From Paramecium octaurelia (Eukaryota > Ciliophora > Oligohymenophorea > Peniculida > Parameciidae): a stretch of DNA of 64,000 nucleotides. A program made the translations under genes and the position numbers. This document shows positions 15,993-28,125 of this stretch, one piece after another (the first letter of the stretch is position 1; each line of letters opens with the position of its first letter). The DNA lies in contig CAJJDP010000132.1 of the NCBI GenBank assembly GCA_905182995.1, positions 231,940 through 295,939 of the forward strand, given 5' to 3'. The notes under the pieces were generated by a model that was not told the DNA's origin, ran no database searches, and saw only the letters and a list, made by a program, of their open reading frames with translations.

Positions 15993-16558
15993 ATGGTGAC
16001 TTTTATGTGTTATCACTGTGATCGAACTCTAACAAAACCTTAAGTCGACAAGCATGTGCGAACCTAATGCAGAAAACCTCCCTCCCTAATCTGTATTGAT
16101 TGCAAGAAGATGTTCAGTGATAACCACGTTGATCACGTCTCTTGTTTGAGTGAAAAGCAATTGTATTGGGGTCCCTATGCCAATGTATTAATCTCATCAA
16201 AGTCTTAGGGCAAAAAGCCTCAATAATAGCAAAACGCATAGAAGCAGGACACTAGCAAATAGAAGGAACAAGAAGCTACGAAAGAAATCGAACCCAAGGA
16301 AGAATGGAAAGGGTGGAGAAAATCAATTGATGAATTCATAAAATAAAATTAGTTGGAAGAAATCCGATTAAACGAAGTGAAGGAAAAACTAGTATAAAGA
16401 TTTTAATCGCTTTTCCCAGAATACGAAAAAGAGTAGGCTGAGCAATTGTTTGACGAAGCAGTAATTAGAATTTTATATTGTAAATTTAGATTAAATAGAG
16501 TAACAAATATTAAGTTGAGTATGTGGGATTCATTGTTAAGAAAGTAAAATAAGAATGA
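15993..16558 (+). CDS. LYAR-type C2HC zinc-finger protein (nucleolar)
   Basis: A 170-residue protein. The N terminus MVTFMCYHCDRTLTKPQVDK continues into ICIDCKKMFSDNH and HVSC, the paired C2HC fingers that define LYAR, a nucleolar protein tied to ribosome production and growth. Then come a Gln/Lys-rich linker, a region of alternating charge and a conserved-looking end, VEYVGFIVKKVKQE. Introns at 16185-16208 (24 nt, divisible by three, no TGA) and 16461-16489 (29 nt). The 29-nt intron is preferred because it yields the LYAR-like C terminus; unspliced reading gives an unrelated tail. Confidence 0.8.
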
Positions 16559-16639
16559 AAATGCTATGTTTATGTTTGTGTTATTAGTTTCGAATAGTTT
16601 TGATAAATATTATAAAAGAAATATATATATATAATTTAG

Positions 16640-17662
16640 ATGTTGAAGAAGAAAGGTTCAGAATAGTTAGACATTATATTCGAGGCAGGAGAGGATCTAT
16701 TGAACATTTCCAAAAATCAAGTAATCATGATCAAAAACAATTCAATCAAATTGCCAATCATCAGACCCAGAACATTTTTGTCCTATAGTCTTGAGTTTTG
16801 TGGGATCACTAATCTTAATTATAAGATGTTGAGATTTCAATCCTTAGGCAGAGACATTAGAGTAAAATTCTATTATTTAGTTTAAGCCTGAAACAAGTAT
16901 TATGACAGCTTGTTTAGTCAAAGTCATACATACTACCGAGTTTTCTTAGATGGCCTAAAATCCTCTAAAGACTTCGTTTTAGACTCTCTTTAATCATGGT
17001 GCCCATAGCGACATACTCCTTTAAATTAATGATGAACAGGTACACAATATTTAAATATAGCCTTTACTTTTGCATAAATGTATTTTGGCCTGTAGGTCAC
17101 CTAAGTTTAATGGGATGTTCTCTATGAATATGATTGAGAGTAATTAGAGTGTAGTTAGGGTTGAATGCAAAAAGCCTGATTTATTCAAAGTCATGTTACA
17201 GTGGATCTATTGCGGCTATTGGAAGGAAGTATTGAGACTGATATAATTTAGTTTCCGGTCGAGATTGAAGACACTTGCGATTTAATGTTATTGGCTGATG
17301 AATATTTGATAACTGATCTAAAACAAAAATGCGAAGAAGATATAATATCAAAATTGAACAGCAATAATATTTTGTAAATATTGTTGTTTGTTGAGAAACA
17401 TTCAAACATCATTTCATCAATGTTATTAGAAAAAACAAATTCTCTGTTTATTGATGATTTTGATAAAATACACAAATTAAATTCTGATCTAGAAAGAGAG
17501 ATAACTAAGGTACCAGGGTTAATGACAAAGTTGTTCCAGAATTTACATCAAAAGAAAATTAGAAAAGGGAGGAAGGTGCATTTTGTTGTTGATGATTTCG
17601 AAAATTAGGAATCTGACTCTGATGATTATGTTAGAAATTATACATAACATTTTTACTAATGA
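16640..17662 (+). CDS. BTB/POZ-domain protein
   Basis: Exons 16640-16861, 16881-17039, 17061-17228 and 17252-17662 give 319 residues; introns are 19, 21 and 23 nt. The BTB fold occupies about residues 110-215: SDILLQINDEQ, LHKCILACRSPKFNGMF, then VMLQWIYCG and DLMLLADEYLITDLKQKCE. This is the usual substrate-adaptor module for cullin-3 ligases. N-terminal residues 1-105 are unassigned. The C terminus is an acidic, Ser/Asp-rich tail. The start at 16640 directly follows a TTTAG, so an upstream 5' exon cannot be ruled out. The stop TGA (17660-17662) is two bases from the Hsp60 ATG. Confidence 0.8.
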
Positions 17663-17664
17663 TT

Positions 17665-19310
17665 ATGAAATTATACAAATTTAGTACCTCTCATATTGTA
17701 TTTGGAAATAAGGCAAGGCAAAGGTTGTTGCAAGGAGTAAGTGAAGTAAAAAAAGCTGGTGTTCTTACTTTAGGTCCATAAGGTAGGAATGTCATCATAG
17801 AATCTGAGACAGGGAATCACAGAAGTACCAAAGATGGAGTGACAGTGGTCAAGAATGTGATGATGGGGGATAGATTGTCGGAAATGGGTGCAGCTATGAT
17901 TAGATAGAGTAGTAGTTAGACAAACAAGTTTGCAGGAGATGGCACAACTACATCAGCCTTAATTGCTGCTAATATCTTTGAAATTGGACAGACTTATGTA
18001 TCTGCTGGTCACAATCCCATATACATCACAAGGGGATTGAAGGAGGCCAAGAATAGAGTCTTGGAATATTTGGAGGAAATCAAAACAACTGAGATCGATG
18101 ATCAATTACTTTATAATGTTGCAAAGGTTTCTAGTAATTATGATGAAAATCTCACAAATATTGTATTTAAAGCAATAAAAGAAATAGGTATCAATGGGAT
18201 TGTCACAATTGAACCTGGAGGCACAGAGTCTGTAATACAGATTCAATAGGGAATATAAATACTCAGAGGATTTATGCATGAAAAATTTGCAGACAAAGGA
18301 ACAATCAAATGCATTTTACATTATCCATTCATTCTGACATCAAAGGAACCTATTTTATAGATCAAATAAATCCTGCCCATACTAGAATTGGTCAAGAGTA
18401 CAAACTCACCTCTATTTATAATGGCTAGCGATATCAGTGAAGAAGTGATGTCTTAGTTGTTATACAATCACACCAAAGACATCATTAAGGTATGTGCAAT
18501 TACAATACCAGGTATGGGCTAATCATTTAGCAATGATTTAATTGATGATTTTTCTATACTTTGTAATTCTTAGTCCGTTGATAATGTCCAAGGAGTGAAA
18601 TAATTATCTCAATTAGGAAGAGCAGTCAAAATTGAAGTAAGCAACACGGAAACCATGATTATTGGAACATAGCCTGATGAATAGGAAGTAGAAAATAGAA
18701 AGAATCTCTTAAAAAATTAGTTGGAAAATGCTAATAATTATAGTGCACTTACTCTTAAGGATAGATTAACTAGATTTGATGGAAGGACGGCTATAGTGTA
18801 TATAGGAGGGAAGTCAGAAATAGAGATGCATGAGAATAGAGATAAATTGGTGGATTCTCTGAATGCTACCAAGTCCACCTTGAAAAATGGAGTACTTCCT
18901 GGAGGAGGGACTGCTCTATTGCATGCTTCTAAATTATTAGATTATTTGTAAATCGATCCTGAATATTAATTAGGAGTTTAATTACTATAACAAACTCTTA
19001 GATAGCCTATCAAATAATTGTGTAGAAATGCTGGAATTAATGATGGTCAAATTGTGAAAGTTCTATTAGAAGAAAGCGATTACAATGTTGGATTCGATTA
19101 GAGGAGAGGTAAATTATATATGTCATTAGTTAAGCATGTTTGGGGAATATGATTGATTTGGGAGTGATTGACAGTTTTGCTGTGGTAAAACATTCATTAT
19201 TGGATGGAGTTAGTCTTGGTTCCATGCTTCTGAGTACGGAGGCTGCCATCGTTTTAGATAAGAACTATACTCCGACAGCGCTGAATAAATATAAAAAAGA
19301 GGCATTTTGA
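17665..19310 (+). CDS. HSP60: Mitochondrial chaperonin Hsp60/GroEL-like
   Basis: Folds imported proteins inside a double-ring chamber in the mitochondrial matrix. One intron (19109-19134) gives 539 residues, the normal family length. Conserved elements: HIVFGNKARQRLLQGV at the N terminus, GPQGRNVIIE, the ATP motif AGDGTTTSALIAA, and GVLPGGGTALLHAS. The end of the protein, GVSLGSMLLSTEAAIVLDK, replaces the usual AGVASLLTTTEAVV, and the Gly-Met tail is absent. The short basic lead MKLYKFSTSHI fits an import signal. The sequence is quite divergent, so it may be one of several paralogues. Start 17665 is chosen over 17659, which overlaps the upstream stop. Confidence 0.88.
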
Positions 19311-19360
19311 TTATAAATTTGCTATGGGTTATTTTGCATATCTTTTATTAATTATTTTTA

Positions 19361-19965
19361 ATGAGCAGAAGAGATCAGATAGAGAAGGGTAAATAGACAA
19401 ATTATTCCAAGATAAGTAAGCATTGCTTGCCAAGCCATGGGTTAAGAATCATCCCATCTTCACATATGATCACATAGCAGAATTTTATGAAATGTTCATT
19501 CTTTATGCTGAACCCAGAACAAAGAAAGCAGATGTGAGAGACATTCTTGTCACAGCCAAGACACTTGGTCTCACTGATAAATTCCCAATTATTGCACATG
19601 CTCTTGATGATTTGGCCTCTAGTTATGATGATGCAGTTGATTTTGAAACATTCATCTCAGATTTGACAGCTAAATTAGTAATCTTATTGAGTAATACTTC
19701 CTAGGGTCACCCATTCGATTAGAAGGGAAGAGTCCAACTATTCAAACTCATCGATGTAGACGGCAAGGGAACATTGGACAAAGGAGATTTACACAAAATA
19801 TCCGAGGAATTAAGATTCAATTTGACTGAGGATGATATTGAAGAAATCATTCACAATGTTGCAGGCTATGAAGCTGAGGATGTCTCAGAAGAGAAATTTG
19901 AAAAATATTTAGGCAAAAGAGTTTAAAGAAGATAAGTTGAATAAGAGATCTATAGAAACAAATGA
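19361..19965 (+). CDS. EF-hand calcium-binding protein
   Basis: Three exons (introns 19389-19411 and 19678-19704) give 184 residues. One canonical EF-hand loop is clear, DVDGKGTLDKGDL at about residue 113, flanked by helices; the earlier half (FTYDHIAEFYEMF, ADVRDILVTAKTLGL) looks like a degenerate EF pair, as in centrin- or calmodulin-like proteins. The second intron is 27 nt, a multiple of three with no in-frame TGA; removing it joins LTAKL to GHPFDQ. It is a tandem neighbour of Hsp60, 50 bp downstream, with no functional link visible. Confidence 0.8.
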
Positions 19966-20025
19966 AAATAAATAAAAATAAAAAATATTATCAATATGAC
20001 ATATTTTTATTATATAATTAATATA

Positions 20026-21499
20026 TCATTCCTACTTGTTTACAAGGTACTTTAATAGCACTTATGTCCCAAAACCAGTGGCTCCTGGTGGATGAATACC
20101 TTTGTCTGCCTTACTATCCATAGGCCCTGCAATATCAAGATGAGCAAAGGGAGTCTATTCTATTCATAATCAATACCTTCTCATCGACAAAATTGAATAA
20201 AAAGGCTGCAGCCTTGCTAGCTCCGCAAACCTTGGCTTTTCCAATATTACATAAATCTGCAAATTGACCCTTCATCATATCCTTATGTTCATCAGTCACA
20301 GGCATCCTCCAAAATGGTTCTTACAATTCCTTACCTATTTCCAACAGTTCCTGTGACAATTCATCGTTGTTGCTGAACAATCCTCCTGTGTTTTCTCCCA
20401 GAGCTGCTGCACAAGCACCTGTTAATGTTGATATTTCCAAGATGGAAGTTGGATTATAGGTAGCCTATGTCCAACTCAAACAATCAGCCAAAACTAAACG
20501 TCCTTCAGCATCGGTGTTGTTGATTTCTACTGTTAATCCCTTGTGACTTCTGAAAATATTGGATGGTTTATAAGATGTATTTGAGATGGCATTTTCAGCC
20601 ATTCCCAAAGTGACTGTCACATTGACTTTTAATTTCATATCTACGGCTCCCTTGAAAGCAGCCAACACATTGCATGCTCCGGATTTGTCAAGGTGCATGG
20701 TTTCCATGTTGCCATAGGACTTTAAATGTAAACCTCCAGTGTCAAATGTAATGCCTTTACCAACTAAGGCATGCACATGCTAGGAATCCTTATTGCCCCT
20801 ATATGTCAAATTGATTAAGGTTGGTGGATGAATGGATCCTTGTCCAACTGCATAAAAGAGATTCAATTAACTTTCTTGTAATTATTAGCCTTCTAAGATT
20901 TTTATCTCAACATTGGGATTATCTTTGAATAGCGTTTTTACTTCATTCACAAAAAATTGGGGTGTTCCTTCTTGTCTTGTATTTGCCAAATCTCTTGCGT
21001 ACAGCTTTAATTGAGCCAATTAAACCAATTGTTAAAAGTAGGGATCCTCAAATATATTTTCTTAAACGTGCAAGTCAGAAATATAAGTGTATTGATCATT
21101 ATTTTCATCACTTTGCAATTTCTCTTATGCTACATCTCCTAACACCTTGTATTTGTAATTGGCTTGTATCAACCCAGAAATTACTTAAGATGTTTCTTTT
21201 ATGTTTAATTCATTTTGGGTCAATACAACTGTGCCAAAACCATATTGTCTTGCTTTCCTCGCTACTTCCCCTCCTGCATTGTAACAGGAACCCTTTACTC
21301 CAACTGCCAACCCAACTTTCTCCTCTCCGAAGATGAAGCTCTAGCCACCCTTCACCACATTATTGACTTTTAGTCGATGCAAATGGCGAGAAATCTATTA
21401 GGAATTGCATCTATATAGGTTCAAAAATAAGCTCTACGCCCAGTTTTAAGATTAAACTGGGGGCTTATATGGATTAATGCACAGCTATTTTACTTTCAT
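20026..21499 (-). CDS. M17 leucyl aminopeptidase
   Basis: Cleaves N-terminal residues from peptides using two metal ions. Exons 20177-21499 and 20026-20154 (intron 22 nt) give 483 residues. The active-site blocks are all present: VGKGITFDTGGLHLK (metal Lys and Asp), MHLDKSGACNVLAA, and the family signature NTDAEGRLVLADCL. The C terminus AHLDIAGP...GATGFGT is also typical. ATG 21499 is the only start that keeps the catalytic frame open; it adds a ~45-residue lead beginning MKVKQLCINPYKPP. A possible 27-nt stopless intron lies inside that lead (GTAGAG...TATATAG, near 21409-21435), so the first residues are less certain. Confidence 0.87.
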
Positions 21500-21836
21500 A
21501 ATTAAATTCTTAGAAATTATATATCAAAGTTGATGAGGCTAATTCACTCTTGGGAGTTTGGTTTTGACTCCAATCCAAAGAGACTACGAATTTAAATACA
21601 GGAGTCAAAATAGCGCCTCTATTTAAAGGTTACTTAATATGAATAATAAACAAAAACTCAAAATTTGGATTGAAGAAGGGACCTGATTTCCAATTTAGAT
21701 GAAAATATGAACTCTAATGAATAGTTATTTTCAATAATGATATGAAAAATTAAGATTGCAACTTTGCATTTCAGAAGATATCCTGTAAGAGAAAGATATT
21801 AATATCTTCGGGTTAAATTTTATTCATATAATACAG
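21500..21836. other. Intergenic spacer with a hairpin
   Basis: A 337-bp gap between two tandem minus-strand genes. Its one visible structure is a perfect 10-base inverted repeat, TTTTGACTCC at 21562-21571 and GGAGTCAAAA at 21601-21610. No long open frame is supported. Confidence 0.5.
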
Positions 21837-22981
21837 TCAAAGTCCTTTAAGTCTTAAAGCATTGGCTCTATTGACTATCTATTAATATTTATCTTAAATT
21901 CTATTTAAGTAAGCTAGGAATATAGATTATAATATAAATTACAATTGATATCATTGTTATTGTTATTGTTAACTGTTTAGGTCATAGTTGTACTATTAAT
22001 TTAATCTTATGATTGAGAACGGGATAATCTTTTCGAAGTTATCTAACCATCTCTGTTACTCTAACATTTAACCTACTGTTTAGATTCATTTTATTGCAAT
22101 CTTGACTCAATTTATCGAGATTGATTGTTCATTCTCTTTTACTAGCTGATTTATGGTTTGAATGTGCACTCTTGCATCTCTTTTTGTTGCCTTTCTCTTT
22201 CATGTAGTTTTTTTTTAAACTACCTTAATTAATTTATTAAATGGGTACTTTCTGTCTTCAATCAGCAATCCTTATAGGTATAAATCATGACCTTTGTTCT
22301 TAATTTCAAATAGACAGGTTTGGTGTTCCCCCTAGATTTCCTTATCTAGTTTAGCTATGTCTTGCTTTAGCTTTTTTTGCATAACTTTCATATGGTCATG
22401 CTGGCCGTCTTTGGGTTGTGGGGTGATGTTCTGGATTTTGGAAATGGAATCCTATTTTTATTTTTTATTAGAATTTTTAGAGAGATCAATTTTTTGAATT
22501 TACTTTTCAACAGTCTTCTTTTAACTTTATTTAGGTTTCTAAATTATTTTACTGTTTGATTTAGTCCTATCGATTTATTCTTTTATTTATTTTTTCCTTT
22601 GCTCATACTTTAATTCAGCCTCTTGCTCATTCATTTAATTGTAAGTCTTAGGTTAGCAGATCTCAGGTGATTCAATATCCTTAAACAAGGATTTATATTG
22701 AATCTGTATGGGTTCCGAATCTTCAGTGTGTTTGTTTTTTTGAGGACTGCTAACAGGATTGGCTACAACTCAAATAAAAAGTTACTTATCGATTAGACTA
22801 CAATGTTGGAATTTGAAAGTTGTTTTTTTTGTTTTGCTTCCTTGAGTTTATTCAGGGTGTTCTGCAAATCAATGGCTTGTTTGGACAGAGCCTAAGGGAT
22901 TTGTCCCTATTTCCGCGCTGACAAAGCCGAGATCGGAGAGAATGCCGAAGTTGGTACTTTTGTAAGAGGGGAATTAGACAT
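21837..22981 (-). CDS. Lys/Gln-rich coiled-coil protein with CTFKP motif
   Basis: Exons 22786-22981, 22249-22762, 21943-22223 and 21837-21913 give 355 residues. After a Ser/Thr-rich start the protein is mostly Lys/Gln coil, including RKKQIKEQIDRTKSN and KKLHERERQQKEMQ. It contains MQECTFKPQIS at about residue 245; C/Y-TFxP-x-I motifs recur in ciliate and protist basal-body or axoneme proteins, but this is weak evidence. A run of Asn (NNNNNND) precedes the final helix. No enzyme domain. The divergent small gene starts 24 bp upstream. Confidence 0.75.
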
Positions 22982-23005
22982 AATATATTAATTAAAAATA
23001 ACAGA

Positions 23006-23203
23006 ATGAGTATTAAACATTTCGCTGCATCATTTATAGGAGTTGGAATTGGAGTGTTTGGAATGCACTTCCTGATACGATCACTCTTCGGCAGCCCTCC
23101 ATAACAATAATTCGAATAACAATATTAATAACCAGTCTAGTAATAGCAATAGTCCCAAAATCCATTTGATCAAGTTGTATCCAATATTAATAAGAAGCAA
23201 TGA
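23006..23203 (+). CDS. Small Gln-rich single-pass membrane protein
   Basis: A 65-residue single-exon ORF. Residues 7-28 form one hydrophobic helix with small-residue spacing (FIGVGIGVFGMHFLI), followed by a tail that is almost half Gln. Most of those Gln codons are TAA/TAG, so the gene is invisible under the standard code. After the TGA the same frame stays open for 30 more codons, to 23296. It begins 24 bp from the start of the divergent coiled-coil gene. Confidence 0.6.
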
Positions 23204-23397
23204 AGGTCTGATGACTTTATATTAAATATAAAACATGAACATTGTGACATCTTCGAACATGAATTCAAATTTCGAGAATATTTCATGTTATCACTTATGT
23301 GAGCGAAATAAATGGATCAAAAGAGATATCAAGAGGAGAGATTCCAATTAGAATTGCAGATACTATTAATTATTTATATTAAATTCTCTAATTTTAT

Positions 23398-24670
23398 ATG
23401 CAAGTTCCTTGTCGAACCAAAAATGTTAACAAATATTACAAAGTGATTGCAGAGGTAGGTTCGGGAACATATGGAAAGGTATATAAGGCGAAATGTTTAA
23501 AAACAAATGATTTTGTTGCATTAAAGAAAATTGATACCAAAGATCAAAAAATAATGGCCGAAGGTATTCGTTCGTCATCACATCACTTTAGGATTCCCTA
23601 TAACAGCCATACGAGAAATCAAATTGTTAAAAATAATGAATCACAAAAACATTCTGCGATTAAGAGAGATTATAGTGAGCAAAGCTTCTCATAGGAATAA
23701 TTTCAGAGGATCAACTTTCTTAGTCTTTGACTACTATGATCACGATTTTGCTGGTCTGCATAGATAAAGAAATGTATTCACATTACCATAATTAAAATGC
23801 ATTTTTAAACAACTATTGGAAGGTGTTAAATATCTCCATGAGAGTAAAATTATACATAGAGATCTGAAATGCGCAAATATTCTCATGAATAATAAGGGGT
23901 AAGTAACATTGGCAGATTTTGGTTTGGCCAGAACATTATCTAACGTGAGTAATCCCAAATACACATACAAAGTAGTTACGCTTTGGTACAGAGCGCCAGA
24001 ACTCCTGCTGGGATAGACTAATTATAACACTTAAATTGACATGTGGAGTCTTGGCTGCATATTCACTGAGTTAATAACTGGAGATGTACTTTTTAAAGGG
24101 GACATTGAGTATCGTTAAATGGAAAAGATCTATGAGTTATGCGGAAGTGCTAACGAATAGAATTGGCCTAATTGTGTTAACTTAAGGCAATGGGAGGAAT
24201 TTAAACCCAGGAGAAATTACGAGAGATTGCTGATCAAACACATCAAGGAACTTTGTTAAATACAAAATAAACAGATTGATCAAGTCACCTTGGATTTAAT
24301 TGAATAGTTGTTGATACTTGATCCTACTAAACGGTTGAATGCAGCTCAAGCTTTGAATCACGAATTCTTTAAATAGGACCCAAAACCTTGTTCACAAAAT
24401 GAGATGCCTCAATTTGACAAAGAATTCCATGAGACACTCTTGAAAAATGACATCAGATTATAATAACAGAGAATTGATAGAGCGTAGTTTAGACCTCAAC
24501 AATATACTTCCTAGAAATTTCAAAAATTGATTAAGGACGAAAGAAACTAAGCCAAACCACAAGTTTAGTAGCAGTCTCCTTAAAGAGATATCAAGAGTAA
24601 TTAAGAAATTGATTTTTGTGATTTAATAAAGTTTGAATTAGAGGAGAAGAAGAGAGTAAAATTAAATTGA
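23398..24670 (+). CDS. CDK9/CDK12-like cyclin-dependent kinase
   Basis: One 28-nt intron (23564-23591) gives 414 residues. All kinase landmarks are present: [11 protein letters not shown] loop, ALKKI lysine, the cyclin-binding helix reading [38 protein letters not shown], and [14 protein letters not shown] with the T-loop threonine. PITA[IL]RE is the form found in the transcriptional kinases CDK9 and CDK12/13, which phosphorylate the RNA polymerase II C-terminal domain, rather than PSTAIRE of cell-cycle kinases. The C terminus is a Gln-rich basic tail. A cyclin partner is not in the window. Confidence 0.86.
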
Positions 24671-24686
24671 CAATGGGTTTTATATA

Positions 24687-26752
24687 TCAAAATTAACATT
24701 GCTTGTAATATTGTTTACCCATATCTATACAATTTTACGCTTCTTATGTTGTTAGCATTTCCAGCGTTATTTTATATTCTGTCTTAATCATTCTTTTTGC
24801 CTCATTGATGTAATCATTGTCTACGATCATATGAAATTCTTTGAACAAGTTAAAAAATCGATGGTTTATATTTTACTATGACTAAGATAACAATCAAACA
24901 TTTACATTCACAATTGGTTATTTAAAATAAAATGAAATAACATTGCTATTTAATCGTTTACTGCTTATTCGTTTCAAAAATATCATGTAATAGAGATATT
25001 GAATCGAAATTGATTGACTTTATTGTTCTGTTTTTAAGGATTGTTTTGATTTTAACTATTAGATTCCCTATAATCTGGAATAAATTGATTTATCTTCTTT
25101 AACCAAACAGATGAATCCCTAATTTATAATCAGTATTCTTTGTTTTTGAGTTCCAATCAGTTTACATCTAAAAATGTGGAACTTAATATTATTGAGCTGA
25201 TTTATTTCCATAATCACTTTCTTGAACAATCCTTTGTTTTCATATCTTTTGATTGGATCTTGTTTTAACGAGTTCGTCCTCGAATCTTTCTTTAGAATAA
25301 GTGGTTAAATCTCAATAGGTGAAGTGTTGTTCAAATGTATATTTTGTAAAACATTAGATTCAATAATAATCGATGATTATCTATATGAGGAAGATTGCTA
25401 TTAATTTGTCTGATCTTAGGATCGAATAGAATCAAATTAATCATCTGGTTGTTTCTATAATTATTATTACAATTGCAGCTTATTGAACTTAAAAGGGACT
25501 ATAATTTAAGGGTTATAAAAGCTATTCTAAGATCTAGTACTTATAGTATCCTCTTCAGTATATTAATGCGAGGATTGCGATGATTGTTACTGTTGAAAAC
25601 AAACATAACTCTGTTCAATCTACTGTTCAGATTAAAACTTTGAATATCTAATTATCTGAATTGCATTTTGTAGATTCTGGACTTTGTCTAATATCTTGTA
25701 TTATTTAATCGGTCCGCCAACATATTGAACTAATTCTTGTAGGTGCTTGTTTGACTAGATGAAGCATTTCATTTCAGGAGGCATTCGTACTACTCTGCAT
25801 TGAACACACCCATTATTAGAACACGATCGACACTAATTAGTCTCCAGTTTTAGAGATTCAGTGAAGTGAAGAGTCAAACAATCGAGTTATGAGTAGTAAT
25901 CCATTAATATTTTAACGTCTTCTTTTGGTAGATCAAATATTTTGCAAGGGATACATGCAGAAGAGGGAGTATTCAATTTTAAATCGACTGCTCTATTTAT
26001 AACTATAATGCTTACTTTCTGTAAATGTTCTTAACTGTTTCAACGTTGTCTATGTAGATACCACTTAGGGTTTATGGCAAGAGTGAGGAATCAATTGATA
26101 ATAGTTTCTATCTGAAGTATATAAGAACAGCAACCACAAAAAAGTATATCATGAGTTGATCCTTCTTGATGTAAAGCATTTCCCAAAGGAGATACGTGCA
26201 TTCCAATGACATCTTATTTGCAAATAGAGTCAGTAACCAGGGAGTAGCATAAAGTTCTGGTGAAAGTAAATTTTTATCCAAATAATCATACAATTGGAAA
26301 TCATGAAATTTAAGTAGCAAATTAATCCACTAGAAAGCCACCTACAAAGGCAAGAACTCTTCATCTTTAAAGAAATTGTTATCAAGAATGATTTTACGAG
26401 AATATTCGTATATTTTCTCCCATGATAGTCCGCTTTCATTAAAGACTGCTACAACTGCAAATATTTCATTCATTCCTTATTTGTAACTAATATTTTCCTA
26501 TTAACAAAAGAAAACAATTATTTTTTCTAGAATGCAATGCATTTGAGGTTAAAGTAATTAAGAACGAGTCCTTGGGATATCCATTTTTAAAGTTCGATAT
26601 TGTGGTTGGTCAACTAATGTTTTATTTATTTCATTTAATGAAGGATGTGGTAGTTAAGGCGAATATGTGCCTAATAGAATCTAAATTTGAAATCATTTGA
26701 ATACATCCCAAAAGAATGCTGTTTTTGATTACTCTATTTTATTTTGAAACAT
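24687..26752 (-). CDS. TBC1D23-like TBC-domain protein
   Basis: Five exons (introns 26681-26704, 26498-26515, 25993-26015, 24882-24905) give 658 residues. The TBC fold fills about residues 15-240: KMDIPRTRS (the R finger position), SYKQGMNEIF (the Q finger YxQGMNE), LLSPELYATPWLLTLFANKM. The last block is closest to TBC1D23, whose TBC domain is catalytically dead and which links golgin vesicles to the WASH complex. C-terminal parts include a CxxC...CxxC pair (CRSCSNNGCVQC), a Gln/Ser-rich linker and a final folded region of ~150 residues. One intron is only 18 nt. Convergent with the CDK gene, stops 16 bp apart. Confidence 0.78.
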
Positions 26753-26982
26753 ATAACTGAATATAAATTAAATAAATTATCATTAAAGAAATTGCAAACC
26801 CAACAAAGTCCTTAATTAACTCTTAACATTTAAAATCTCATTAAGTGATGCCTTTGAACTCTCATTTATTTTGTTCAACTTCATTATCATTAATCAATTA
26901 AAGATATGAATTTTAAGAGATTCTTTTTAGAAATTATTAATAAAATTGTTAAATTGTAATATTTGAATCTAAATAATATATA

Positions 26983-28108
26983 TCAGGGTTCATGTTTAGT
27001 AGATTAATGATTAGCTTTATCTTGTAAATAGTTGCTGTGATGTATATCGATAATCTTCTTTTATAGATAAGAGATCTGAGATATCTTTTCTGCCAATTAG
27101 TTATTTTGGTTGTCTATCTTCTTCTATGAAAACTCAATCTTTTATGCTAAATCTCTTTCAATTATGTTTTTTTCAATTTGCAATTATTTCACTTCCGATT
27201 CCAATTATTATATTACCTTTTCCTTTGCTCTTTAGTCCAACTAGAATGATTGTTTAAGATATTGTTCCTTTTGCTTGACAGTATGATCATACTCTTATTT
27301 GATTTTTTGTTTTTCTTTGTTTTGTTTTTCAGCCAAATGACCCATTTTGTGTTCTAAAACTTGTACTGATATCAACTGCTATTTTTATGAAGTAATGAGT
27401 TCAGTTTATCTCTTGATTTCATCCTTCAGTATATTGAGACTGCTCTCTCTTTCAGATAGTAAATCTATGGCAAAGGTGAATTCACTTTTCATTTCTTCCA
27501 TGGCCTTTTGAGTGTATGTAGTGAGTAATTCAATTTATTTCTCATTATTGCTGATTTTAATTTCCAAATTCTAGATCAACAACTTCAGTTACTAGTTCTC
27601 TCTTATCATTTTTCTCATGTCCATTTCACTCTTATGCAACAACCAAATATAATCTTATTATTCATCATCATTGCATAACTTATACGATTAAACTTCTTCT
27701 TCTGTTTAAATGATGCCCCTATTATTAATATCAATCATTAAGAGTACTTAATATAGGTGGCAAGCATTTCCTTGATTAATTCAATCAATCTATGAGGATC
27801 CAATCTGGTATATCCAAATTCATTTGACTTTCGATTCAATTTTTCATTGATGTCATTGAAGTCCTGTCTCATATTTAAATGCTTACGTAATATCGATTGT
27901 TGATCTCCAAAAACAATGCCTGTACTCTCTACACCAACTCATTATATTTCTTTTCCATCTTCACATAATCTTCCCTCTCCACATACTTTTCGGGATCAAA
28001 AGACATTTTGTAATGTTTAGGAGATTTCTACTGTTTCATGATCGAGGGTTTCTCAGTCAAACTGATTGATGATAAATTGGGTTTCTTGGATTTCTTTTAA
28101 TCTGACAT
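26983..28108 (-). CDS. Coiled-coil protein
   Basis: Three exons (introns 27864-27886 and 27719-27747) give 357 residues. A Ser/Lys-rich N terminus of ~35 residues precedes a nearly unbroken coiled coil to the C terminus, with long Glu/Lys/Gln heptads. There is an isolated Gly-rich hinge near residue 110. Likely structural (cytoskeleton or basal body), but nothing identifies it. Its ATG lies 17 bp from the first ATG of the divergent E2 gene. Confidence 0.75.
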
Positions 28109-28125
28109 TGTTATTATATTAATTG

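Noticed and set aside
21399..21410. Frameshift or +1 slippage at the N terminus of the leucine aminopeptidase
   Set aside because: Starting at ATG 21410 needs an extra base at AAAA, but the catalytic frame is simply open upstream to ATG 21499, so no frameshift is required.
21439..21461. Hairpin CCCAGTTT...AAACTGGG as a regulatory RNA
   Set aside because: It lies inside the aminopeptidase reading frame once ATG 21499 is used, so it needs no noncoding explanation.
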